Program-made: the position numbers and the translations under genes
Assembly: GCA_029007015.1 (NCBI GenBank)
Contig: JAQXHB010000027.1
Location: 1 to 19,102, forward strand
Direction of reading: 5' to 3'
DNA length: 19,102 nt
Source of the DNA: Bacillota bacterium
GTDB taxonomy: Bacteria; Bacillota; Clostridia; Oscillospirales; Acutalibacteraceae
Notes under the pieces: model-generated
What the model saw: the letters and a program-made list of their open reading frames with translations, nothing else
Database searches by the model: none
What the model was told of the DNA's origin: nothing
Shown: one piece after another, positions 1-6,786 of the stretch
How the letters are laid out: each line of letters begins with the position of its first letter
How positions within the stretch are numbered: position 1 is the stretch's first letter

Positions 1-237
1 CATATCGTACGGGCCGTCCAGAGAGCGGCAGTTGAGCATCGGAGTGAACATGGTGCGGGCGATGCGGAGCCGGGCCTCGTCCAGTCGCGCGTATTCAACG
101 GCGCGGTCAGCATCGGTATAGCCGCGGAGAGTGTACTCCGGCATATAGGTGTTGCCGTGATAAACGGCGTTCATACCGAGAAAATCCCCGCATAATACTT
201 TATCAAAATCGACACGGATTGTCTGCGTATAAGGCAT
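1..237 (-). CDS. Partial glycoside-hydrolase-like protein (N-terminal 79 residues)
   Basis: Only the N-terminus is present; the gene continues past the left edge. The ATG is set by an AGGAGG-type ribosome binding site about 8 bases upstream, and a sigma-A promoter lies further upstream. The peptide starts MPYTQTIRVDF and contains GMNAVYHGNTYMPE, then an RLDEARLRIARTMF segment and a DGPYD segment. From memory, this pattern (a small loop, then a helix, then a strand with an R-R-T motif) resembles the first beta-alpha unit of GH39- or GH5-like TIM-barrel glycosidases. There is no signal peptide, so it is probably cytoplasmic. The catalytic residues lie outside the window, so the family is only a suggestion. 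Confidence 0.5.
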   Translation of the reverse strand, partial: MPYTQTIRVDFDKVLCGDFLGMNAVYHGNTYMPEYTLRGYTDADRAVEYARLDEARLRIARTMFTPMLNCRSLDGPYDM

Positions 238-294
238 GGTGCTGTCCTCCTGTATTAGGATATGATATACGGCTTCCAAAGCCGGTACAAGTCG

Positions 295-323
295 AGTATA
301 ACATAACCTTTTTGATAGCACAA
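295..323 (-). promoter_or_regulatory. Sigma-A promoter of the glycoside-hydrolase-like gene
   Basis: On the minus strand, TTGTGC (318-323) is followed after exactly 17 bases by TATACT (295-300). This gives a leader of about 50 bases before the ATG at 237. It is divergent from the 5S rRNA promoter at 357-385. Confidence 0.6.
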
Positions 324-356
324 CCTCCATTTTAAAAAAGATTTTTAAAAAAAGGC

Positions 357-385
357 TTGCATTTTGATGCGGCATGTGGTAATAT
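357..385 (+). promoter_or_regulatory. Promoter of the 5S rRNA gene
   Basis: TTGCAT (357-362) and TAATAT (380-385) are separated by exactly 17 bases. An A/T-run region at 331-353 lies just upstream, as UP elements of rRNA promoters do. Transcription would start near 392, a few bases before the 5S sequence. Confidence 0.65.
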
Positions 386-395
386 ATCATTTGTC

Positions 396-513
396 AGTCG
401 GTGCTGATGGCTGTGAGGGTCCACCTGTTCCCATCCCGAACACAGAAGTTAAGCTCACACACGCCGAAGATACTTGGGTGGTGACGCCCCGGGAAAATAG
501 GTCGGTGCCGACA
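396..513 (+). rRNA. rrf: 5S ribosomal RNA (isolated gene)
   Basis: The sequence carries the conserved 5S landmarks: the CCCATCCCGAACACAGAAG loop, AAGCTC, and the GATACTTGGGTGGTGAC segment. The ends GTCGGT (397-402) and GCCGAC (507-512) pair to form helix I, giving about 116 to 118 nucleotides, normal for bacterial 5S. It has its own promoter immediately upstream and a terminator 8 bases downstream. The upstream neighbour is an oppositely oriented protein gene. It is therefore not the tail of a 16S-23S-5S operon. Confidence 0.95.
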
Positions 514-520
514 CTTAATT

Positions 521-551
521 CAGTCGTCCAATACGGACGGCTGTTTTTCTT
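521..551 (+). terminator. Rho-independent terminator of 5S rRNA
   Basis: A 9-bp stem, CAGTCGTCC (521-529) with GGACGGCTG (535-543) including one G-T pair, has a 5-base loop and is followed by a T-rich run. Confidence 0.85.
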
Positions 552-576
552 TTTACAACCAATACACACACGATAA

Positions 577-609
577 AGCCGGCATCTGCAAAAAATGCAG
601 ATGCCGGCT
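577..609 (-). terminator. Hairpin terminator at the end of the ABC operon
   Basis: A perfect 12-bp stem, GCCGGCATCTGC (578-589) with its complement (597-608), has a short A-rich loop. It lies 4 bases beyond the stop codon of the last small gene of the minus-strand operon. The minus-strand T tract is short (TTTATCG). The plus side reads TCTTTT, so it may also stop transcription coming from the 5S side. Confidence 0.7.
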
Positions 610-612
610 CTT

Positions 613-702
613 TTACATATTTATCGCAATTACCACGGCGCATGCGACGGCGATAACGGCGATTACCGCAGCGGCAGCGGCAAATATCAGGGATTTGTTC
701 AT
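613..702 (-). CDS. 29-residue hydrophobic single-pass membrane peptide
   Basis: The frame encodes MNKSLIFAAAAAVIAVIAVA followed by CAVVIAINM. This is a short polar N-terminus and then one continuous hydrophobic helix of about 23 residues. Its ATG lies two bases after the TGA of the preceding 329-residue membrane protein, so translational coupling is likely; the only upstream Shine-Dalgarno is weak (TTGGTGA). The stop is directly followed by the operon terminator, so the frame fills the gap exactly. It could be a small subunit or modulator of the adjacent ABC transporter. That role is inferred from position only; I do not recognise a family. Confidence 0.5.
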   Translation of the reverse strand: MNKSLIFAAAAAVIAVIAVACAVVIAINM

Positions 703-704
703 TG

Positions 705-1694
705 TCAAATCACCAAGATAAGTATGGTCACCAGCGCCGCAATGACCAGCACCGAAGCGCACATCATAACCACCCACACCGGCGTCATGCGACTGCGGCG
801 CAAGATAAAGACAATGCCCATCACGATAACAGCCAGCGGAATCAAACCGAACAGAACTATCGACAGCACCAGCGCAATAATATCGGCAACGCGACTGTCA
901 GAGATGGTCACATAGCCATTACCGACATCATACAGTTCATCGTAATACTCCTCATGATGTTCAGTATCTTTCGCAATGATGTTTCCGGCCGTTTTCTCGT
1001 CCAGCAAGACGGCATCGGCCACCGAGCCGAAGGTGACATTGACCGAGCCGTCGTAATTAAAACTGACACCGCTTATTTTTCGGTAATCAATGTAATAGAA
1101 CACCTTTTGGCCGTCGTCTTCGATAACCCAAACTTCACCGACCGATGTGCTGAAAACCCCCGTTTGGTCGTAAATCACGATATTACAGCAACTATAGTAT
1201 TCTTTCATCAGTTTGCTGTAATCAAGTTTCACGCTCGGGCCGTTTAACAGCGCATCAACCTCGGCGTCATCCAACTGCACCGTCTCCAACTGCGTATAAC
1301 TGCTGACGGCCAAACCGTAGCGATTGCTCGGTGTGAACGATGACAGGCTGTTGGCGATTTCATCTGCCTTGCTCTCACGGCAATAAATCCTCGTGCCGTC
1401 GATTTCGTAATAGCTGTTTTTAATACCGACATACAGTATATCGCGGTTGCTGTCGCCGACCACGCTGTATATCAGCAGTTGGTTATCCGACCATACTTTT
1501 TCATCAATACTGATATAGAACTGACACAAATCGAGCGCAACATACCTCTCGCCCGCCGAGTCGGTCAGCACCTCACCGTCGCTCGAGAGTGAATATGAAA
1601 GATTCCCATTATCTGCCGATACACCCACACAGCAGAGCGAACAGATGACCGACACGGCCAAAATAACAGCCGCAAAAATTCTAAACTTTTTCAT
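705..1694 (-). CDS. Membrane-anchored exported protein of unknown function, ABC-operon member
   Basis: This is a 329-residue protein. A signal peptide covers residues 1 to about 27 (MKKFRIFAAVILAVSVICSL, then CCVGVSA). An extracytoplasmic region of about 220 residues, rich in Tyr, Asp and Ser, follows. The C-terminus has two hydrophobic helices separated by a short RRSR-containing loop. A GGGAGG ribosome binding site sits about 7 bases before the ATG. It lies 17 bases downstream of the ABC-2 permease gene and is clearly part of that operon. I do not recognise the ectodomain. By position it may be an accessory or sensing partner of the transporter. Confidence 0.85.
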   Translation of the reverse strand: MKKFRIFAAVILAVSVICSLCCVGVSADNGNLSYSLSSDGEVLTDSAGERYVALDLCQFYISIDEKVWSDNQLLIYSVVGDSNRDILYVGIKNSYYEIDGTRIYCRESKADEIANSLSSFTPSNRYGLAVSSYTQLETVQLDDAEVDALLNGPSVKLDYSKLMKEYYSCCNIVIYDQTGVFSTSVGEVWVIEDDGQKVFYYIDYRKISGVSFNYDGSVNVTFGSVADAVLLDEKTAGNIIAKDTEHHEEYYDELYDVGNGYVTISDSRVADIIALVLSIVLFGLIPLAVIVMGIVFILRRSRMTPVWVVMMCASVLVIAALVTILILVI

Positions 1695-1711
1695 ATCTGT
1701 TCTCCCTCCCG

Positions 1712-2596
1712 TTATGCCAGATTAAGTTTCTTGTTGAGCAGATGCAAATTGAAGCAGTAAAGTGCGGCCGCGATGAGTGCAATCGCGCCGAACACAAGCA
1801 GCAGCAATGCGTTAGCCGACAGATGTATGAGTGCTTGGTCGGTAATATCTCCCAAGCGATTCAGGAAACTGGAGTCGATAAACACGAGAATGAACATCCA
1901 TGTGGCAAAACTGATGACCATATTGCCTATATAGTATATGCCAATCGCGACCAGTATCTTGAACTTCTTAACCAATACCGAGCCGACAGTAATGCATGAG
2001 TAATAGAACATAATCGTGCAGACCAAAGTGGAAATGCCGCACAGAATAACCTCGGCAATGTATACAAACATCATGCCGCCGATTTCGTTATAGACTTCTT
2101 TGAAAAAGTCGGACACTTGTTTTAGCAACTCTGTGTTGACAAACTCGGTAGATGTGCCGAACACCGAGAACCCTACCACTCCGATGCCCACCACCAGTGA
2201 GGTCGCCAGCATGTAGATAAATCCCATTATCAGTTTCGAGAACAGTATTTGCATACGGCTGACCGGCAGTGTAAATGTTAAATAGCCCTGGTCGGTGAAC
2301 AGATTGGTGTAATAGCGGCGCAGTACCAATATCAGATTGAGTATGATATAGGCCGCCGCCGCAACAAATGTAAGCATCAGACCGATGGAACACAGTACGG
2401 TCAAAATGCGCTCACTGGTCGTGTGCTGACCTGCAATGTCCTGACCTGCATACAAGAGGGACTGATATTTTTGCTCGATGATGGTTATCTCTTTCACACA
2501 CACAGTGCCGACAATGAAAAAGGCCAAAACCGACAGCGATGATATCCACCAGCCGTTAAATACCGACTTTAAGTCGTGCTTTAATAATTTGCGCAT
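1712..2596 (-). CDS. ABC-2 type transporter permease
   Basis: This is a 294-residue integral membrane protein starting MRKLLKHDLKSVFNGWW, the usual cytoplasmic entry helix of clostridial ABC-2 permeases. It has about six membrane segments: near residues 17-35, 67-90, 115-135, 175-200, 215-240 and 260-282. The segment YYTNLFTDQGYLTFTLPVSR is a common signature in this group, in the loop after the second helix. The gene overlaps the end of the ATPase gene by 16 bases and has its own GGGAGG site, so the two are co-translated. Substrate is unknown; YtrA-regulated systems are typically induced by cell-envelope antibiotics. Confidence 0.9.
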   Translation of the reverse strand: MRKLLKHDLKSVFNGWWISSLSVLAFFIVGTVCVKEITIIEQKYQSLLYAGQDIAGQHTTSERILTVLCSIGLMLTFVAAAAYIILNLILVLRRYYTNLFTDQGYLTFTLPVSRMQILFSKLIMGFIYMLATSLVVGIGVVGFSVFGTSTEFVNTELLKQVSDFFKEVYNEIGGMMFVYIAEVILCGISTLVCTIMFYYSCITVGSVLVKKFKILVAIGIYYIGNMVISFATWMFILVFIDSSFLNRLGDITDQALIHLSANALLLLVFGAIALIAAALYCFNLHLLNKKLNLA

Positions 2597-3291
2597 CTGA
2601 ATACCTCCCTGAACAACTGGTCGAGCGAGCGACCGTACTGAGCCCGAATATCGTCAGCGTTGCCGCCCATGATAATCTGTCCGCCGTAGCCGAGGAACAT
2701 AAATTCGTCGAGCACCGGCTCGATATCGTAGATGAGGTGGGTGGTAATGACCACCGTTGCATCCTCAGCGTAGTTGCCGACAATGGTTTGCAGGATATAG
2801 TCACGGCTGGCCGGGTCGACGCCGCCGATCGGCTCATCGAGCAGATACAGACGCGCCCGTCTGGCCATTACCAGCACCAGTTGCACCTTTTCCCGCTGGC
2901 CCTTTGAGAGGGCTTTGAGCGGCCGGTTGGTGGTTATTTGCAGGTCACCGAGCATCTTCTCAGCCTTGGCACGGTCAAAGTCAGGGTAAAAATCGCAAAA
3001 GTAGTCCATCAGTTCCGACACGCGCATGGACGGATTGAAATAGGTGCGTTCCGGCAGATACGACACCAGCGAATTGGTGCGTTCACTCACCGGTATGCCG
3101 CACACCTCAATCGAGCCGGCCGTCGGCGTCAGCAGTCCCGACACCAACTTCAAAAATGTGGTCTTGCCGCAGCCGTTGGGGCCGAGCAATCCGACTATGC
3201 GTCCGCTTTCGAGTTTGAAGTTGAAGTCGTTGAGCACATAGTTTCTGCCGCTGTAAATTTTGCTGATGTGTTTTGCTTCAAGTACAGTCAT
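2581..3291 (-). CDS. ABC transporter ATP-binding protein (YtrB-like)
   Basis: The protein has 236 residues from the ATG at 3291. Walker A is GPNGCGKTT (37-45), the signature is LSKGQ (128-132), Walker B is RLYLLDEP (147-154), and the switch histidine is H185 in TTH. The Q-loop region reads SYLPERTYF, without a glutamine at the usual position; as I recall, this is common in the YtrB/YxlF subgroup. An in-frame GTG at 3300 is rejected because GGAGG would lie only 1 base from it, against 10 bases from the ATG. The ATG also gives a 4-base ATGA overlap with the regulator gene. It powers the adjacent permease. Confidence 0.93.
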   Translation of the reverse strand: MTVLEAKHISKIYSGRNYVLNDFNFKLESGRIVGLLGPNGCGKTTFLKLVSGLLTPTAGSIEVCGIPVSERTNSLVSYLPERTYFNPSMRVSELMDYFCDFYPDFDRAKAEKMLGDLQITTNRPLKALSKGQREKVQLVLVMARRARLYLLDEPIGGVDPASRDYILQTIVGNYAEDATVVITTHLIYDIEPVLDEFMFLGYGGQIIMGGNADDIRAQYGRSLDQLFREVFRCANY

Positions 3292-3656
3292 ATATTCCAC
3301 TCCTCCGTTTGGTCAATGAGGGCGAGCAATTCCTGCTTGCTCATCCCCAGCGCCCTGGCACGATTGATGACCGCGTTCGCTTCATGAGTGAACGCTTTGC
3401 GTCGTGCCTCCTCCAAAACCGCCGTATCAGCGGTGACAAACCGGCCGGCCGTTCCGCGGCTGTAAAGCAATCCGTCGCTCTCCAGAGCGGTCAGCGCCCG
3501 CTGCATGGTGTTGGGATTAACGGCCGCGTCCATAGCCAGTTGCCGCACGCTGGGAAAGGGCGAATCGACAGCATAACGCCCGGCAAGTATATCCGCCCGA
3601 ATGCGCGAGACAATCTGCATATAAACCGGTTCATACGAAGAAAAATTCCAGCCCAT
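3288..3656 (-). CDS. GntR-family (YtrA subfamily) transcriptional regulator
   Basis: This is a protein of about 122 residues. The N-terminal winged helix-turn-helix reads EPVYMQIVSRIRADILAGRY, then FPSVRQLAMDAAVNPNTMQRAL and a GLLYSRGTAGRFV wing. A short helical tail follows instead of a large effector domain, which defines the YtrA type. Two adjacent ATGs exist (3659 and 3656). AGGAGG is 2 bases from the first and 5 from the second, so the second is preferred. It is the first gene of the operon with the ABC ATPase and permease. It probably represses its own operon through the palindrome at 3671-3706, which overlaps the -10 element. Confidence 0.92.
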   Translation of the reverse strand: MGWNFSSYEPVYMQIVSRIRADILAGRYAVDSPFPSVRQLAMDAAVNPNTMQRALTALESDGLLYSRGTAGRFVTADTAVLEEARRKAFTHEANAVINRARALGMSKQELLALIDQTEEWNI

Positions 3657-3670
3657 CATAACCTCCTGAT

Positions 3671-3706
3671 TGTATTATTGTATTACTGTACTAATACAAT
3701 AATACA
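3671..3706. promoter_or_regulatory. Nested palindromic operator for the GntR/YtrA regulator
   Basis: Two perfect 15-base arms (3671-3685 and 3692-3706) surround a 6-base centre. The unit TGTATTA recurs at 3671, 3679 and, as TGTACTA, 3687. Its inverse TAATACA recurs at 3692 and 3700. The spacing is 8 bases each time, so more than one dimer register is possible. The site covers the -10 element and presumed transcription start of the operon, as expected for autorepression. Confidence 0.75.
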
Positions 3707-3724
3707 GTTTTACCCGTTTGTCAA
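3696..3724 (-). promoter_or_regulatory. Sigma-A promoter of the GntR-ABC operon
   Basis: On the minus strand a consensus TTGACA (3719-3724) is followed after exactly 17 bases by TATTGT (3696-3701). The -10 lies inside the right arm of the palindromic operator. The ATG of the regulator is about 40 bases downstream. Confidence 0.8.
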
Positions 3725-3821
3725 TAGTTTCCAATCAAAAATATTAAAAAAATTATATTGTTAGACCCAATTTTCGCAGTGATACTTTAAACTGCGCACC
3801 AATAGCAATCGCCGTCATACG

Positions 3822-3859
3822 AAAACAACTGTGGCACCCTCTTTACAGAAGATGCCACA
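3822..3859 (-). terminator. Terminator downstream of the NAD synthetase homologue
   Basis: On the minus strand TGTGGCA-TCTT pairs with AAGA-TGCCACA across a small loop, with a 3-base bulge. It is followed by GTTGTTTTC. It lies about 40 bases after the stop codon at 3897. A second small hairpin (CCGTTT with AAACGG, about 3867-3882) lies between it and the gene. Confidence 0.65.
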
Positions 3860-3896
3860 AAGATACCGTTTTTGTAAACGGCACACAAGAGTTATT

Positions 3897-5657
3897 CTAT
3901 TTCAGCGGCGAAACCGAGTTCAAGTCGTCCAGCCATTCGTCGGGTGATACGCTGCACGGCATACGCCGGTCGCTGCGCGGAGACAGCGATACCGGCCCCA
4001 CCTTCGGCCCGTCAGGCATACCGATGCGTTTGTACTGCTGTGAGAAAAACTGCCGCAAAAATTGCTCCAACTGCTCGAAAATCAAACGAGCGGAGCACTC
4101 ATCTTTAAAGGCAGTCTGAGCCAAGCGAAAAATTTTGTGCGGAGCGAAGCCGAAACGCAGGGTATAATAGAGAAAAAAGTCGTTCAGACGGCAGTTATCG
4201 GCGTCACTCTCAAAACGGTCGAGCAGGTTGATTAACGCGCCCTGCATTTTGCCGGCTGTGCTGTCCGCAACATGCCTCAGAATGTACCGAACCAGCGTCT
4301 TTGGCACCGTGCAATTGACGCCGTAGGCCGGCAGACCGACGGCGTCAGCACAGCCACACGCCCAATCGGTCAGGTCGTCTGATGCGACAATATGCCCGCC
4401 GGTTTCATTGGCAATGTCGGCGGCGCTCCTGCCCGTTTCGGCGCGCACACCGAGGCAATCACACAGCATTTGGTGGCAGTCGGTCGGCCGGCCGTCGCGC
4501 GACCAAATGGCGGCTGTGATTTTACTGCGGTCGAGTCGGGCCAAATCGGCCGCACGCGCCGCGGCAACAAGCGACAGAGCGCCATCAAGCCCGCAGTTCA
4601 CATCGACAACCACATTGTCTGCGCCCATTTGCTCAATCCGCCGTCCCAGCCCATGAGACTGTATTTTCAGCACCAAATCGGCGCGCTCTGCGGCCAAGTC
4701 GTCCTGCGGCGGTAAAAACGGGTCTTTGCCGACCGCTCGGGTCAGTTCGGTGCGGCGCACCTCCTGCTCAAACGGTATGAGCCGCACGCCGCTCGGGCGG
4801 TACCTGAAACTGGTCACACGCCGCCGCTCGGCCGCAAGTCGGTCAACATCAATATCGCTGACCGTCATGAGACTGCCGCCAAACGGCTTATTTTCTGCCA
4901 GCATGATGCCGTTTTCGAGTATGATACGGTGTGCCGCGTAGACGGCGTCGCCGCTTGACTCGCTCACCCCCGAGCAGGCATAAACATATCCGCACAGCAG
5001 TCGTGACGACATGGCGCCGAGCAGTGTGCGGCGGTATCTTTGCTTGCCAATCAGTTCGGTGGAGGCCGACAGATTGGCAATGAGCGTTGCGCCGCTCAAA
5101 CACAAATCGGTTGACGGCGGTTTGGGCGCCCAAGCGTCCTCGCAAATTTCGACGCCGAATGTGTAATTGTCCAGCCGGTTGTGGCAAAAAAGCAGGTCAC
5201 TGCCAAACGGCACCCTGTCGCCGCAGATATCGACCGTGGCCCCGTTTTCCAGTTCGGCGGCCGGCGCAAATTGCCGTTCTTCATAAAATTCGCCGTAGTT
5301 GGGCAAGTACATTTTAGGCACCAGCCCGAGTAACCGCCCATTCACGATGACTGCGGCGGCATTATACAATTTGCATCGGTGGCGAATGGGCAGTCCGACT
5401 ATGACCGCCGGATATCTGCCGGCGGTAAATCGACACAACTCATCAAGGGCGTTATACGCCGCAAAAATGAGAGCATCTGCATACAGCAAATCGCCGCAGG
5501 CATATCCCGTCAGGCACATCTCGGGCAGCACCAGCAAATTTATCTGCCGGCGGTCGGCCTCGGCAATCACCTCTTTTATCGCGCGCACATTGCCCGACAC
5601 ATTGGCCACCGCCGTTTGCGCCGTGGCGGCCGCCACCTTGATAAATCCGTCGTTCAT
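3897..5657 (-). CDS. Glutamine-dependent NAD+ synthetase homologue with degenerate synthetase domain
   Basis: The protein has 586 residues from the ATG at 5657, chosen because AAAGGAG lies about 11 bases upstream. An in-frame ATG at 5693 would precede that site. Residues 1 to about 290 form a nitrilase-type glutaminase domain with the complete triad E46 (LPEMCLTGY), K115 (VPKMYLPNYGE) and C172 (GVEICEDAW). The C-terminal half is recognisably NadE: VPKTLVRYILRH at 451-462, NDFFLYYTLRFGF at 492-504, PDGPKVGPVSLSPR at 548-561. However, the PP-loop SGGLDS reads NCGLDG (354-359). The TGDLSE motif reads SDDLTD (426-431). The segment that normally carries YENxQAR is missing, shortening the protein by roughly 40 residues. 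The glutaminase may be active, but NAD synthesis by this protein is doubtful. The frame is open throughout, so this is not a simple frameshift pseudogene. Confidence 0.88.
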   Translation of the reverse strand: MNDGFIKVAAATAQTAVANVSGNVRAIKEVIAEADRRQINLLVLPEMCLTGYACGDLLYADALIFAAYNALDELCRFTAGRYPAVIVGLPIRHRCKLYNAAAVIVNGRLLGLVPKMYLPNYGEFYEERQFAPAAELENGATVDICGDRVPFGSDLLFCHNRLDNYTFGVEICEDAWAPKPPSTDLCLSGATLIANLSASTELIGKQRYRRTLLGAMSSRLLCGYVYACSGVSESSGDAVYAAHRIILENGIMLAENKPFGGSLMTVSDIDVDRLAAERRRVTSFRYRPSGVRLIPFEQEVRRTELTRAVGKDPFLPPQDDLAAERADLVLKIQSHGLGRRIEQMGADNVVVDVNCGLDGALSLVAAARAADLARLDRSKITAAIWSRDGRPTDCHQMLCDCLGVRAETGRSAADIANETGGHIVASDDLTDWACGCADAVGLPAYGVNCTVPKTLVRYILRHVADSTAGKMQGALINLLDRFESDADNCRLNDFFLYYTLRFGFAPHKIFRLAQTAFKDECSARLIFEQLEQFLRQFFSQQYKRIGMPDGPKVGPVSLSPRSDRRMPCSVSPDEWLDDLNSVSPLK

Positions 5658-5780
5658 GAATACATCCGCTCCTTTACAATATAGTATTGCCAAAACAATC
5701 GGTCATATTTTACACATTTGCGAACAGTATGAGGCACGCGGGAATAATATGGTAATAAAATACATTCGAGGTGGCAAAAC

Positions 5781-6047
5781 ATGAGCGGCAAATTTACCCA
5801 ACCAAACGCCGAGCAGGTGCGCATGATGTGCGCCCAAATGACCGACCGCAGTGTGCAGGCGGCCGACCGCAGTACCCATTCATGCCCCGACCGAATATCA
5901 CAGCGCAAAGCACGAATAAGGTATATCGGCGGTCGCACGGCCGATGGCATCATGCAGTCAATTACCGACCAATATGTAACCCTTGACTGCGGCGGTCGCA
6001 CGGTGATGATTCCCTACCACAGCATCGCATACATATCCATCGAGTAA
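5781..6047 (+). CDS. Small hypothetical protein with Sm-like C-terminus
   Basis: This is an 88-residue protein, the only plus-strand gene between 0.6 and 16.6 kb. A GAGGTGG ribosome binding site lies about 6 bases before the ATG, and the gene ends just ahead of a strong bidirectional terminator. The N-terminal 50 residues are polar and rich in Arg, Gln and Ser, probably disordered. Residues about 52-88 (ADGIMQSITDQYVTLDCGG, then RTVMIPYHSIAYISIE) follow the beta-strand pattern of a small Sm-like fold. Similar tails occur in some spore-associated Firmicute proteins such as the DUF2642 group, but the match is only a pattern impression. It diverges from the NAD synthetase homologue. Function unknown. 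Confidence 0.7.
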   Translation: MSGKFTQPNAEQVRMMCAQMTDRSVQAADRSTHSCPDRISQRKARIRYIGGRTADGIMQSITDQYVTLDCGGRTVMIPYHSIAYISIE

Positions 6048-6053
6048 ATCGTT

Positions 6054-6108
6054 ACACAAAATAAGCCCCTTACGCAGCGGCAAACTGCATAAGGAGCTTA
6101 TTTTGTGT
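6054..6108. terminator. Strong bidirectional terminator between convergent genes
   Basis: A long imperfect inverted repeat pairs ACACAAAATAAGC on the left with GCTTATTTTGTGT on the right. The stem extends inward to GCAG/CTGC around a 7-base loop. T runs follow on the plus side (TTTTTGAG) and A runs supply T on the other strand. It separates the plus-strand small gene ending at 6047 from the minus-strand lipoprotein gene ending at 6119. Confidence 0.9.
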
Positions 6109-6118
6109 TTTTGAGTTT

Positions 6119-6772
6119 TTAAATCTCCGACGACAAATCGGACGACTCGTCCTCGCTCACGCCGTACTGACGCGCGCTGTCATGATTCTGAATGGTGGTG
6201 GCAATAAGCATTCCGTTGAAGAAGTAGAAATCGACATCATACTTGTCATCTACGCTGTAAGCCAGCATGGTGGTGTCGACCGACCCTCCGTAGAGGAAAA
6301 ACAAATCGTCATCAGAGGCCGCTCCCTCGTATACCGGAGAAATGCCGGCAGTCGCCTTGATGTATGAGTCGGTAGTAGTGTTGGTGTAGCCGTAGGCATT
6401 ACCGAAATAGGCAACGAAATATATGCCGCTATCCTTATCCGATTCAAGATAGTAGTACTTGGTATCCTCGGTATACATGCGCACCTTGTCGCCGCCGATA
6501 TAATCGACATTGAGCATCTGCAAACCCTTGTCCGCATTTTCGGCGTTGTTCCAATAATCCTCATCGTCAAAGTGATGGTAGGACAGTATGTCGTCAGGGT
6601 CGGCTCCAATGCCAAACTGCGCGCCGCCGATCATTCCGGTGCGGGCGGTGGACAAAAATTGTTCATTCACCGGCAAGGATGATGACGACTCATTATTATT
6701 CTCGGTGCCGCCGCACGATGCGAGAGAAAGCATCATAACGCCGGCGATAATGGCCGAAAGTAATTTTTTCAT
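6119..6772 (-). CDS. Putative lipoprotein of unknown function
   Basis: This is a 217-residue protein. A lipoprotein signal (MKKLLSAIIAGVMMLSLASC) predicts lipidation at C20, followed by a Gly/Asn/Ser linker. The mature part is acidic and rich in Tyr and Asp, with repeated YY/DD patches and no motif I recognise. AAAGGAGG lies 7 bases before the ATG. It is 14 bases downstream of the nicotinate phosphoribosyltransferase gene and is the last gene of the long operon, directly before the terminator. It should sit on the outer face of the membrane. Confidence 0.88.
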   Translation of the reverse strand: MKKLLSAIIAGVMMLSLASCGGTENNNESSSSLPVNEQFLSTARTGMIGGAQFGIGADPDDILSYHHFDDEDYWNNAENADKGLQMLNVDYIGGDKVRMYTEDTKYYYLESDKDSGIYFVAYFGNAYGYTNTTTDSYIKATAGISPVYEGAASDDDLFFLYGGSVDTTMLAYSVDDKYDVDFYFFNGMLIATTIQNHDSARQYGVSEDESSDLSSEI

Positions 6773-6786
6773 TGCACTTCCTCCTT

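Noticed and set aside
364..576. Frames on both strands across 364-576
   Set aside because: They run through the 5S rRNA gene and have no ribosome binding site.
702..1247. 181-residue plus-strand frame rich in His and Gln
   Set aside because: It is a shadow of the 329-residue exported protein on the minus strand, without a start signal and with implausible composition.
4392..4715. Possible frameshift explaining the lost NAD synthetase motifs
   Set aside because: The alternative frames over this stretch contain no SGGxDS or related motif, so the loss is not a simple frameshift.
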